A DNA stretch of 64,000 bases from Streptomyces sp. NRRL B-1140 (GTDB lineage: Bacteria > Actinomycetota > Actinomycetes > Streptomycetales > Streptomycetaceae): the NCBI RefSeq assembly GCF_001280065.1, contig NZ_LGEA01000114.1:328631-392630 (forward strand), read 5' to 3'. The notes under the pieces are model-generated. The model was not told the origin of the DNA. It did no database searches and worked only from the letters and a program-made list of their open reading frames with translations. Shown in pieces: positions 51,223 through 58,754 of the stretch (its first letter is position 1; every line of letters begins with the position of its first letter). A program made the translations under genes and the position numbers.

Positions 51223-52653
51223 TCAGGCGTCCCGGTACGCCTCCAGCAGCCGCAGCCACACCTCGCTGATCGTCGGGTAGGACGGCACGGCGTGCCACAG
51301 ACGACTGAGCGGGACCTGGCCGGCGACCGCGATGGTCGCGGAGTGGATGAGTTCGCCGACGCCGGGGCCGACGAGGGTCACGCCGCGCAGGATCTCTTCC
51401 TCGAGGTCGACGACCATGCGGGCGCGGCCCTGGTAGCCGTCGGCGTACAGGCCGGCCCCGGAGACGGTGGACAGGTCCACGTCGACGGCCTTCACCCGGT
51501 GACCCGCCTGTTCCGCCTCGGCCAGGGACAGGCCCACGGCCGCCGCCTCCGGGTCGGTGAAGACGACCTGGGGGACGGCCGCGTGGTCGGCCGTCGCGGC
51601 GTGGGCGCCCCAGGGCTCGGAGACGAGGTTCTCCCCCGTGGCGCGGGCGGCGATGGCCGCGCCCGCGATGCGGGCCTGGTACTTGCCCTGGTGGGTGAGG
51701 AGGGCACGGTGGTTCACGTCGCCGACCGCGTACAGCCAGTCGTGGCCGGACACGCGGAGGCTGTCGTCGACCGGCAGCCAGGAGCCGGGGTCGAGGCCGA
51801 TCGACTCAAGGCCGATGTCGTCGGTGCGGGGGGCGCGGCCGGTGGCGAAGAGGATCTCGTCGGCCTCGATGCGTTCCCCCGTGCCGGTGACGGCCACAAC
51901 CGTCCCGTTCTCCCGGGTCACCGCCTCCACCGACGTGCCCGTACGGACGTCCGCGCCGGCCTCGGTGAGCGCCTCGGCGATCAGCTCCCCGGCGAAGGGC
52001 TCCATGCGGGGCAGCAGACCCTTGCCGCGGACCAGCAGGGTGACCTTCGATCCGAGGGCCTGCCACACCGTGGCCATCTCGGTGGCGACCACGCCGCCGC
52101 CGATCACGATCAGCCGGCCGGGCACCGTCTTGGAGCTGGTGGCCTCCCGGCTGGTCCACGGCTTGACGGCGTCGAGCCCGGGCAGGCCGGGCAGGGCGGC
52201 GCGGCTGCCGGTGCAGACGGCGACGGCGTGCCGGGCGGTCAGGACGCGCTCGCCGCCGTCGGGGCCGGTGACCGTCACCGTGCGGGATCCGGTGAGTCGC
52301 CCGTGGCCGCGGTACAGGTCGGCGCCGATGGAGTCCAGCCACCCGACCTGACCGTCGTCCTTCCAGTTCGAGGTGTAGTAGTCCCGGTGGGCGAGGACCG
52401 CGGCCGCGTCGAGGGGGCCCTGGACCGACTGGCGCAGACCCGGCACGCGGCGGGCGTCGGCGCGGGCGATGACCGGCCGGAGCAGGGCCTTGCTGGGCAT
52501 GCACGCCCAGTAGGAACACTCGCCGCCGACCAGCTCGCTCTCCACGACCGCGGTGGTCAGTCCGGCGGCCCGGGTGCGGTCGGCGACGTTCTCCCCCACG
52601 GGCCCGGCCCCGAGCACCACGACGTCGTACGCGTTGGTTTCCGTTTCCGTCAT
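51223..52653 (-). CDS. Pyridine nucleotide-disulfide oxidoreductase, LpdA-like flavoprotein
   Basis: 476 residues, ATG at 52653. FAD motif VVVLGAGPVGENVA, redox pair in GGECSYWACMPSK (CxxxxC), NAD(P) motif LIVIGGGVVATEMATVW and FAD motif WLYAVGDVNHRALLTHQG are all present. The C-terminal dimer-interface motif reads VPSYPTISEVW where classical lipoamide and mercuric reductases have HPTxxE: the active-site histidine is a tyrosine. Homologues without it act as NAD(P)H:quinone reductases. A thioredoxin gene lies on the opposite strand immediately upstream. Confidence 0.87.
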   Translation of the reverse strand: MTETETNAYDVVVLGAGPVGENVADRTRAAGLTTAVVESELVGGECSYWACMPSKALLRPVIARADARRVPGLRQSVQGPLDAAAVLAHRDYYTSNWKDDGQVGWLDSIGADLYRGHGRLTGSRTVTVTGPDGGERVLTARHAVAVCTGSRAALPGLPGLDAVKPWTSREATSSKTVPGRLIVIGGGVVATEMATVWQALGSKVTLLVRGKGLLPRMEPFAGELIAEALTEAGADVRTGTSVEAVTRENGTVVAVTGTGERIEADEILFATGRAPRTDDIGLESIGLDPGSWLPVDDSLRVSGHDWLYAVGDVNHRALLTHQGKYQARIAGAAIAARATGENLVSEPWGAHAATADHAAVPQVVFTDPEAAAVGLSLAEAEQAGHRVKAVDVDLSTVSGAGLYADGYQGRARMVVDLEEEILRGVTLVGPGVGELIHSATIAVAGQVPLSRLWHAVPSYPTISEVWLRLLEAYRDA

Positions 52654-52773
52654 GGGGTCAGTCTGGTGGGTGGTGTGCGCCCTGGCCACATGGGTAGGGG
52701 CGCGGAATACGTGTCCGGTCGGCCGTGTTGTGCCGACGGCTTGACCCCACACCAGGAAGTAGGGATGTACGCC

Positions 52774-53154
52774 ATGAGCAGCACCGTGGAGCTCACCAAG
52801 GAGAACTTCGACCAGACGGTCACGGACAACGAGTTCGTCCTGATCGACTTCTGGGCCGACTGGTGCGGGCCGTGCAAGCAGTTCGCCCCGGTGTACGAGA
52901 AGGCGGCCGGGGAGAACCCGGACCTGGTGTTCGGCAAGGTGGACACCGAGGCGCAGCCCGAGCTGGCCGCGGCCTTCGGTATCCAGTCCATCCCCACGCT
53001 GATGATCGTCCGTGACCAGGTCGCCGTGTTCGCGCAGCCGGGCGCCCTGCCCGAGGCCGCCCTGACGGACGTCATCGGACAGGCCCGCAACCTCGACATG
53101 GACGAGGTCCGCAAGGCGGTAGCCGAGCAGCAGGCCCAGCAGCCGGCCGAGTGA
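52774..53154 (+). CDS. trxA: Thioredoxin
   Basis: 126 residues from the ATG at 52774 (MSSTVELTKENFDQ); an in-frame ATG at 52765 would add three residues. VLIDFWADWCGPCKQFAPVYEKAAGENPDLVFGKVDTEAQPELAAAFGIQSIPTLMIV contains the WCGPC redox site and the cis-proline SIPT. The extra C-terminal helix DMDEVRKAVAEQQAQQPAE is characteristic of a streptomycete thioredoxin. Cytoplasmic disulfide reductant, divergent from the LpdA-like flavoprotein. Confidence 0.92.
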   Translation: MSSTVELTKENFDQTVTDNEFVLIDFWADWCGPCKQFAPVYEKAAGENPDLVFGKVDTEAQPELAAAFGIQSIPTLMIVRDQVAVFAQPGALPEAALTDVIGQARNLDMDEVRKAVAEQQAQQPAE

Positions 53155-53187
53155 CCCGGCAGCCCGGCGGCCGAGTGATCCGGGCCG

Positions 53188-53207
53188 GGGCCCGGACGGC
53201 CGGGCCC
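53188..53207. terminator. Hairpin between thioredoxin and benzaldehyde dehydrogenase genes
   Basis: GGGCCCGG-type arms, GGGCCCGG at 53188-53195 and CCGGGCCC at 53200-53207, close a 4-base loop ACGG between two converging genes. Confidence 0.7.
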
Positions 53208-53242
53208 GCCGGGCCGGCCCCCGTGCGGGGGGGCGCGGCGCC

Positions 53243-54679
53243 CTAGAAGGGGTAGGGGGCGACGTCTCCGCGTACCGTCGTCCAGCGCAGTTCGGTGAAG
53301 GCCTCCAGGTTGGCCTCGCCGCCGAACCGGGCGCCGGTGCCGGAGGCGGCGACGCCGCCGAAGGGCGCCACGGCCTCGTCGTTCACGGTCTGGTCGTTGA
53401 TGTGGACGATGCCGGTCGGGATGCGCTCGGCCAGGTCGAGGCCGCGGGCCGGGTCCCTGGTGACGATGCCCAGGGAGAGGCCGTAGGCGCTCTGCGCGGC
53501 CAGGGCCGCCGCCTCGTCGGCGGTGCGGAAGGAGCGGACGGGCGCCACCGGGCCGAAGACCTCCTCCGCGTAGGCGGGGGTGCGGTCGTCGACGTGGGCG
53601 AGGACCGTCGGCCGGTAGAAGAGCCGGTCGTGGGTGCCGCCGGCGGCGAGCTTCGCACCCGCGGCCGTGCTGGCCTCGACCAGGCCGCTGATCTTGGCGA
53701 GCTGGCCGGAGTCGATGATGGGACCGAGGTGGACCTGTTCCCGGTGCGGGTCGCCCACGGCGAGCGAGTCCGCCTTGGCGGCCAGCCGCTCGACGTACTC
53801 GTCGTAGAGGGACGCGTGCACCAGATGACGTCCGGTCGTCATGCAGATCTGTCCCTGGTGGAAGAACGAACCCCAGGCGGCCGTGGATATCACCGCGTCG
53901 AGATCGGCGTCCTCCAGGACGATCATGGCCGAGTTGCCGCCCAGTTCCAGGTGGGCCCGCTTGAGGTGACGGCCGGCGGCCTCGCCCACGGCCCGTCCGG
54001 CGGCCGTGGAGCCGGTGAAGGAGAGGACCGGCACGCGCGGGTCGGCGACCAGGGCCTGTCCGGCGTCCGGGCCGCCGGGCAGCACGTGCAGCAGGTCCTG
54101 AGGCAGGCCTGCGGCGGCGAAGACCGCTGCGAGGGACAGCCCTCCGCAGACGGCGGTGCGCGGGTCCGGCTTCAGCAGGACCGCGTTGCCCAGCGCGAGG
54201 GCCGGTGCGACGGAGCGGATGGACAGGATCAGGGGGGCGTTGAACGGCGAGATCACGCCGACGACGCCGGCCGGGACGCGCCGCGTGTAGGACAGGCGCG
54301 GCGCTTCACTGGGCAGTACCTGGCCGGCCGGGCGGGAGGCGAGCGCGGCGGCCTCGTAGCACTCCTGGGCTGCGACGTGCAGCTCGAAGTCGGCCTTGCC
54401 GGGGACGGAGCCCGATTCGCGGACGAGCCATTCGCGCAGTTCGGCGGCGTGCTCGGTGAACAGGTCGCCGGCCTTGCGGAGCACGGCGGCCCGGGCGAAG
54501 TGCGGTGCGCGCGCCCACGCGGTCTGGGCGGTGGCGGCCCGCACGGCAGCGGCTTCCACGTCCTCGGGGGCGGCCAGGGCGAGCGTGCCGAGGGCTTGGC
54601 CGGTGGCGGGTTCGGTGACGGTGTACCCGGGCCCCGCGAGGCTGCGGGGCTGCCAGGTCTTCGTGTCGAGCAACGGCAT
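53243..54679 (-). CDS. Benzaldehyde-type aldehyde dehydrogenase
   Basis: 478 residues. Catalytic residues: LELGGNS (Glu) and FFHQGQICMTTGRHLVH (Cys), with the cofactor segment GVISPFNAPLILSIRSVAPALALGNAVLLKPD and SFTGSTAAGRAVG. The variant FHQGQICM, the short N terminus MPLLDTKTWQPR and the length match bacterial benzaldehyde/XylC-type dehydrogenases. It oxidises an aromatic aldehyde to the acid. A palindrome at 54825-54840 is its likely operator. The regulator could be the LacI gene upstream on the same strand or a distant factor. Confidence 0.87.
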   Translation of the reverse strand: MPLLDTKTWQPRSLAGPGYTVTEPATGQALGTLALAAPEDVEAAAVRAATAQTAWARAPHFARAAVLRKAGDLFTEHAAELREWLVRESGSVPGKADFELHVAAQECYEAAALASRPAGQVLPSEAPRLSYTRRVPAGVVGVISPFNAPLILSIRSVAPALALGNAVLLKPDPRTAVCGGLSLAAVFAAAGLPQDLLHVLPGGPDAGQALVADPRVPVLSFTGSTAAGRAVGEAAGRHLKRAHLELGGNSAMIVLEDADLDAVISTAAWGSFFHQGQICMTTGRHLVHASLYDEYVERLAAKADSLAVGDPHREQVHLGPIIDSGQLAKISGLVEASTAAGAKLAAGGTHDRLFYRPTVLAHVDDRTPAYAEEVFGPVAPVRSFRTADEAAALAAQSAYGLSLGIVTRDPARGLDLAERIPTGIVHINDQTVNDEAVAPFGGVAASGTGARFGGEANLEAFTELRWTTVRGDVAPYPF

Positions 54680-55028
54680 GGCGGCTCTCCGATCGATCGG
54701 TCACCGGCTGACGGGCGAGCGGAACTCCCGTGCGTGCGCGGCCGGTTCGGCGGTCACATGGCGGAACGCGCCGAGCGGGCGCGGCGCTGCGCGCCGCGGC
54801 CCGCGCAGGAACGCGTCCCCGTTTTGTTGAGCATGCAACATCCTAGCCATGCCGCGCACGCGGACCGGACCGCCTGTCGGTTGCCGTTCCGCCGATCGCC
54901 TTCCGCCCAGGGGCACTTGCCGATCGGCGACACCTCCCGCGCCCGGCGCCCGGCGCTCGCCCTCAGCCGGTGTCGACGCCGTCCGCGGTGGGGTGCCCGT
55001 CACCTGACGGTGTGACATGCCCGCCGGA
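54680..55028 (-). promoter_or_regulatory. 349-base region: dehydrogenase promoter and LacI 3' flank
   Basis: No gene is convincing here. It holds TGTTG-AGCATG-CAACA at 54825-54840, a candidate operator, with TAGGAT (minus strand, just upstream at 54841-54846) as a likely -10. A pair of 8-base arms GCCGATCG (54891-54898) and CGATCGGC (54921-54928) may be the LacI terminator. Confidence 0.5.
54825..54840. promoter_or_regulatory. Palindrome TGTTG-N6-CAACA before the benzaldehyde dehydrogenase
   Basis: The 16-bp element overlaps the start region of a minus-strand promoter whose -10 (TAGGAT) lies at its edge. Its core GCATGC is itself symmetric. It looks like a repressor site for the dehydrogenase gene. 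Confidence 0.6.
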
Positions 55029-56078
55029 TCAGCTCGATTCGCGGTGCAGCACCGTCGCCCCCAGCACCTTGTGCGCCTCGGGCTCGGTGGCGGGATTGCG
55101 CACCGTCCGGTCGACCAGTTCGGCGAGTTCACGCCCGGACGGCAGGTGCAGGCGGACCGTGCTCAGCCGGGGCCGCAGCAAGCGCCCGACCATCAGGTCG
55201 TCGGCCCCGATCACGGCCGTCTCCTCGGGGATGCGGATGCCCTCGTCCAGCAGGGCCCGCATCAGCAGCATCGCGTACTCGTCGTTGTAGGTGAACACCG
55301 CGTCCAGGTCCAGCGCGCGCCAGCGGGCGGCGAGACGTGCCGCGGCCTCCTCGTCGTAGGCGAGGGGCAGTTCGGTCACCGTGGCGTCCGTGCCCCGCAA
55401 CGACTGGCGCACGCCGTCGAGGCGGGGTGCGGAGAACGCATCGAGGCCGGACTCCTGAGGGACGACGACGCCGATCCGGCGTCTGCCGCGGTCGTAGAGG
55501 TGGGCGCCCGCGCTGTGGCCGACGACGTCGTGGTCCATGAGCAGCGCGTGCGCGCCCTCGATGGTCTCGGGGCCCAGCGTGACCACGGCCCGCGCTCCGG
55601 AGCGCTTGAGCACCGCCACCCCGCGCGGACCGAGCCCGGAGCCGGGCACGAGCACGGCCACGGGCCGCAACTCGGCCCAGGAGCGGGCTGCTTCGTCGCC
55701 GTGCGGGACGCCGGTTCCGTGCTGCACGACCGTGTAGTCCAGGGCGGCGAGCGACCCCTGGAGGTCGGTGAGGAACCGGCTGTAGAGCGGGCCGACGGGG
55801 AAGGTCGGCGCGGGGATCAGGACCATGCGGCTGTGCCCGGCGCGCAGACTGCGGGCCGCGGCGTGCGGCACGTACCCGAGTTCCTTCGCGGCCTCGTGCA
55901 CACGGCGGCGGGTGGGTTCGCTGATCCGTACGGCGCTGGTGTTGTTGAGGACGTAGGAGACGGTCGCGCGCGAGACGCCGGCCAGGCGGGCCACATCGGC
56001 GCTCGTGGGTACGGAGCGCGACGGTGCGGGGGACGGGGGCGCGGGCGTTTTCGGTATCTGCACCATGACGTACGGCAT
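55029..56078 (-). CDS. LacI family transcriptional regulator
   Basis: 349 residues from the ATG at 56078; an internal ATG at 56066 is an alternative, and neither has a clear ribosome-binding site. HTH and hinge: TSADVARLAGVSRATVSYVLNNTSAVRISEPTRRRVHEAAKELGYVPHAAARSLRAG. The effector domain follows (LIPAPTFPVGPLYSRFL, LDAVFTYNDEYAMLLMRALLDEGIRIPEETAVIGADDLMVGRLLRPRLSTVRL). An 18-bp perfect palindrome lies 49 bases upstream. Its neighbours are not a sugar operon, so the target is unclear; autoregulation is likely. Confidence 0.88.
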   Translation of the reverse strand: MPYVMVQIPKTPAPPSPAPSRSVPTSADVARLAGVSRATVSYVLNNTSAVRISEPTRRRVHEAAKELGYVPHAAARSLRAGHSRMVLIPAPTFPVGPLYSRFLTDLQGSLAALDYTVVQHGTGVPHGDEAARSWAELRPVAVLVPGSGLGPRGVAVLKRSGARAVVTLGPETIEGAHALLMDHDVVGHSAGAHLYDRGRRRIGVVVPQESGLDAFSAPRLDGVRQSLRGTDATVTELPLAYDEEAAARLAARWRALDLDAVFTYNDEYAMLLMRALLDEGIRIPEETAVIGADDLMVGRLLRPRLSTVRLHLPSGRELAELVDRTVRNPATEPEAHKVLGATVLHRESS

Positions 56079-56126
56079 CTTGGCAGAAGCCTCAATGCGC
56101 CTGTCCGGCGGGGGAGTTGTGAGAAA

Positions 56127-56144
56127 CCCGTGAGCGCTCACGGG
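56127..56144. promoter_or_regulatory. 18-bp perfect LacI-family operator overlapping the TetR stop
   Basis: CCCGTGAGCGCTCACGGG is fully palindromic with the LacI-family core GTGAGCGCTCAC. It overlaps the stop codon of the TetR gene and precedes the LacI start by about 50 bases on the minus strand, the position expected of an autoregulatory site. Confidence 0.8.
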
Positions 56145-56830
56145 GTGCGGCGGGGTGCCTGACGGCAGCCGGTGCCCGCGCCGGTCACCCGGTCGACCAG
56201 GTCGACCCACGCGGCCTCCAGCCGGGCCAGGGGGGTCTCGCACTGCCTGGTCAGGTGGTGGATGAGGGCGGGGTCCAGCTGGCCCATCAGCGTGTGGGAG
56301 AGGAGATCGCAGTCGGCGTCGGGGACGGCCTGGCGCAGCAGCATCTCGATGTGGTGCCGCTGCACGCGCCGGGCGGGGGCGACGAAGCGGCGGTCCGCGC
56401 CGGGCTCGGCCGCCAGCTGCAGCTCCAGGTCGTCGGCGGAGCGGCGCAGCATGGCGCAGCCGAACGCGCGCAACCGCTCCACGGGCGGGGCTCCGGGTCC
56501 GAGCGGCGGTGGTCCGCCGAGGAAAGCGGCCTGGAACTTCTTCTCCGAGTGATCGAGCAGCGCCGTCAGCAGGCCGGTACGGTCGCCGAACCTGCGGAAG
56601 ACCGTGCCCTTGCCGACACAGGCCTCGGCGGCCACGGCCTCCATGGTGACGGCCTGCGCGCCCCGCTCCGCCACCAGCCGCCCGGCGGCCTCCAGCAGCC
56701 GGGCACGGTTGCGCGCGGCGTCGGCCCGCAGGCACGGCTCGTCGCCCTCCAGGGCGGTGCCGAGCTGAAGCAGCTCGGGATGACCGACGGGCTCCTGGGG
56801 CGTCGGGAAGGGGGGCGGGGCGGTGGACAT
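56138..56830 (-). CDS. TetR family transcriptional regulator
   Basis: 230 residues from the ATG at 56830. HTH: RNRARLLEAAGRLVAERGAQAVTMEAVAAEACVGKGTVFRRFGDRTGLLTALLDHSEKKF. The remaining 140 residues are helical ligand-binding sequence. It is divergent from the NADPH-dependent FMN reductase at 56958. Two GGACC-N2-GGTCC operators lie in the intergenic space, so it very probably represses that gene and itself in response to a quinone or similar redox-active compound. Confidence 0.9.
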   Translation of the reverse strand: MSTAPPPFPTPQEPVGHPELLQLGTALEGDEPCLRADAARNRARLLEAAGRLVAERGAQAVTMEAVAAEACVGKGTVFRRFGDRTGLLTALLDHSEKKFQAAFLGGPPPLGPGAPPVERLRAFGCAMLRRSADDLELQLAAEPGADRRFVAPARRVQRHHIEMLLRQAVPDADCDLLSHTLMGQLDPALIHHLTRQCETPLARLEAAWVDLVDRVTGAGTGCRQAPRRTP

Positions 56831-56857
56831 GAAGCCAGCGTAAAGCATCGGGAAGAA

Positions 56858-56877
56858 AACTGGACCGCGGTCCGGTT
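56858..56877. promoter_or_regulatory. TetR operator 1 (GGACCGCGGTCC core)
   Basis: AACTGGACCGCGGTCCGGTT is a 20-bp near-perfect palindrome with a fully symmetric 12-bp core, 28 bases upstream of the TetR start. Confidence 0.8.
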
Positions 56878-56896
56878 AGGATGCTAGAAAGTTAAA

Positions 56897-56910
56897 CGGA
56901 CCCCGGTCCG
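56897..56910. promoter_or_regulatory. TetR operator 2 (CGGACC-N2-GGTCCG)
   Basis: CGGACCCCGGTCCG repeats the GGACC/GGTCC arms of operator 1 at 36 bases centre to centre, on the FMN reductase side of the intergenic region. Confidence 0.78.
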
Positions 56911-56957
56911 GATCCTCAGCAGTGTGTCAGAGCAGTGCCTCAGATGTGGGAGTCAGC

Positions 56958-57521
56958 ATGTCCGTTCGTATCCTCGCCCTCGTCGGCAGCCTCCGCGCCG
57001 GTTCGCACAACCGTCAGCTCGCCGAGGCGGCCGTGAAGCTCGCCCCCGAAGGGGCCGAGGTGGACCTGTTCGAGGGTCTGGCCGAGATCCCCTTCTACAA
57101 CGAGGACATCGACGTGGAGGGTAGCGTCCCGGCCGCCGCCGCGCGGCTGCGCGAGGCCGCGAACGCCGCAGATGGCCTGATCCTTTTCACCCCCGAGTAC
57201 AACGGCACCATTCCGGCCGTGCTGAAGAACGCCATCGACTGGCTGTCCCGCCCGTACGGTGCCGGTGCCCTCAGCGGCAAGCCGGTCGCCGTGGTGGGCA
57301 CCGCGTTCGGTCAGTACGGCGGTGTCTGGGCGCACGACGAGACCCGCAAGTCCGTGGGCGTGGCCGGCGGCAAGGTCCTGGAGGACGTCAAGCTGTCCAT
57401 CCCCGGCTCGATGACCCGCTTCGCCGAGACGCACCCGGCCGACGACGCCGAGGTCGCCGAGCAGCTGACCGAGGTTATCGCCCGCCTGCACGGTCACGCC
57501 TCGGAGCCCGCGGCGGCCTGA
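56958..57521 (+). CDS. NADPH-dependent FMN reductase (flavodoxin-like quinone reductase)
   Basis: 187 residues from the ATG after GGGAGTCAGC. The flavodoxin-like fold is recognised by VRILALVGSLRAGSHNRQLAEAAVKLAPEGAEVDLF (phosphate-binding loop GSLRAGSHN), FTPEYNGTIPAVLKNAIDWLSRP and AVVGTAFGQYGGVWAHDETRK. It reduces FMN or quinones using NADPH. The divergent TetR gene with two operators points to induction by a redox-active substrate. A perfect terminator follows. Confidence 0.92.
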   Translation: MSVRILALVGSLRAGSHNRQLAEAAVKLAPEGAEVDLFEGLAEIPFYNEDIDVEGSVPAAAARLREAANAADGLILFTPEYNGTIPAVLKNAIDWLSRPYGAGALSGKPVAVVGTAFGQYGGVWAHDETRKSVGVAGGKVLEDVKLSIPGSMTRFAETHPADDAEVAEQLTEVIARLHGHASEPAAA

Positions 57522-57545
57522 GCCCGACACCTCGGCTCGCACACA

Positions 57546-57583
57546 CGGAGGGGCCGGAGCCGGAAACGGCTCCGGCCCCTCCG
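57546..57583. terminator. Strong bidirectional terminator with GAAA tetraloop
   Basis: GGAGGGGCCGGAGCCG at 57547-57562 pairs perfectly with CGGCTCCGGCCCCTCC at 57567-57582 over 16 bp, closed by GAAA; one further C-G pair extends it. It separates the FMN reductase from the converging XdhC gene. Confidence 0.92.
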
Positions 57584-57623
57584 GCACGGCGGCGCAGTCG
57601 CTCCGGCCGGCTGCGGCTCGCCC

Positions 57624-58754
57624 TCAGACCGGCTGGGGCTGGGGCTGGTCGGCAGGCCGGTGAATCGGCCCGCCCGAGCCGGTGAGCGGTTCACCCGTGC
57701 CGCCGTGCCGTACCGCGACGATCTCCGCCGCGATCGACACGGCGGTCTCCTCGGGCGTACGGGCGCCGAGGTCCAGGCCGATCGGAGACCTGAGCCGGGC
57801 CATCTCACACTCGCTCACGCCCGCGTCCCGCAGTCGCCGCCGGCGGTCCTCGTGGGTGCGACGGGAGCCCATGGCGCCGACGTAGGCGACGGGCAGCCGC
57901 AGCGCCTCCGTCAGCAGGGGGATGTCGAACTTCGCGTCGTGGGTGAGCACGCACAGCACCGTGCGCCCGTCGGTCCCGGTGCGCCGCAGATAGCGGTCGG
58001 GCCAGTCGACGACGATCTCGTCCGCCTCGGGGAAACGGGCCCGCGTCGCGAAGACGGGGCGGGCGTCGCACACGGTGACGCGGTAGCCGAGGAACTTCCC
58101 CGCCCGCACCAGGGCCGCCGCGAAGTCGATCGCGCCGAAGACGATCATGCGGGGCGCTGGGGCGGCCGACTCGACGAGCAGGGTGAGACCCCCGGGGCAG
58201 TGCGTCCCGTCCTCGGAGAGTTCCACCGTGCCGGTGCGCCCGGCGGCGAGCAGGGCATGGGCCCGGTCGAGCGCGGCGCGGTCCAGGTCCGGCGCGCCGC
58301 CGAGACCGCCGTCGTACGAGCCGTCGGGGCGGACCAGCAGGGCCCGGCCGAGAAGGCCGGACGGGCCGCGGACCACCCGGGCCAGGGCCACGGGGTCCTC
58401 CCGGGCGGCGGCTGCCAGGGCGGCCGTCTCGGCCGGACGCCCGCCCCGGAACGGTGTGATCATGACGTCGACCGTTCCGCCGCAGGTCAGTCCCACCGCG
58501 AAGGCGTCCTCGTCGCCGTAGCCGAACCGCTCCACCACGGTCTCGCCGTCCTGGAGGGCCTGGAGACACAGGTCGTACACCGCACCTTCCACGCAGCCCC
58601 CGGAGACCGAGCCGACTACCGTGCCGTCGGCGCACACGGCGAGTGCGGCGCCGGGAGGGCGCGGGGCACTGCCGTCGACGGCGACCACCGTGGCGACGGC
58701 GAAGTCCCGGCCCTCCTCGATCCACTCGTGCAGGGACCCTGCGAGATCAAGCAT
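57624..58754 (-). CDS. XdhC/CoxI family molybdenum cofactor insertion factor
   Basis: 376 residues, start overlapping the large-subunit stop by 8 bases. The N-terminal XdhC_CoxI domain is FAVATVVAVDGSAPRPPGAALAVCADGTVVGSVSGGCVEGAVYD, and the C-terminal Rossmann-like domain carries MIVFGAIDFAAALVRAGKFLGYRVTVCDARPVFATR and VAYVGAMGSRRTHEDRRRRLRDAG. It binds and delivers sulfurated molybdopterin to the enzyme encoded upstream. It is the last gene of the four-gene operon, in the position of PaoD. Confidence 0.9.
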   Translation of the reverse strand: MLDLAGSLHEWIEEGRDFAVATVVAVDGSAPRPPGAALAVCADGTVVGSVSGGCVEGAVYDLCLQALQDGETVVERFGYGDEDAFAVGLTCGGTVDVMITPFRGGRPAETAALAAAAREDPVALARVVRGPSGLLGRALLVRPDGSYDGGLGGAPDLDRAALDRAHALLAAGRTGTVELSEDGTHCPGGLTLLVESAAPAPRMIVFGAIDFAAALVRAGKFLGYRVTVCDARPVFATRARFPEADEIVVDWPDRYLRRTGTDGRTVLCVLTHDAKFDIPLLTEALRLPVAYVGAMGSRRTHEDRRRRLRDAGVSECEMARLRSPIGLDLGARTPEETAVSIAAEIVAVRHGGTGEPLTGSGGPIHRPADQPQPQPV

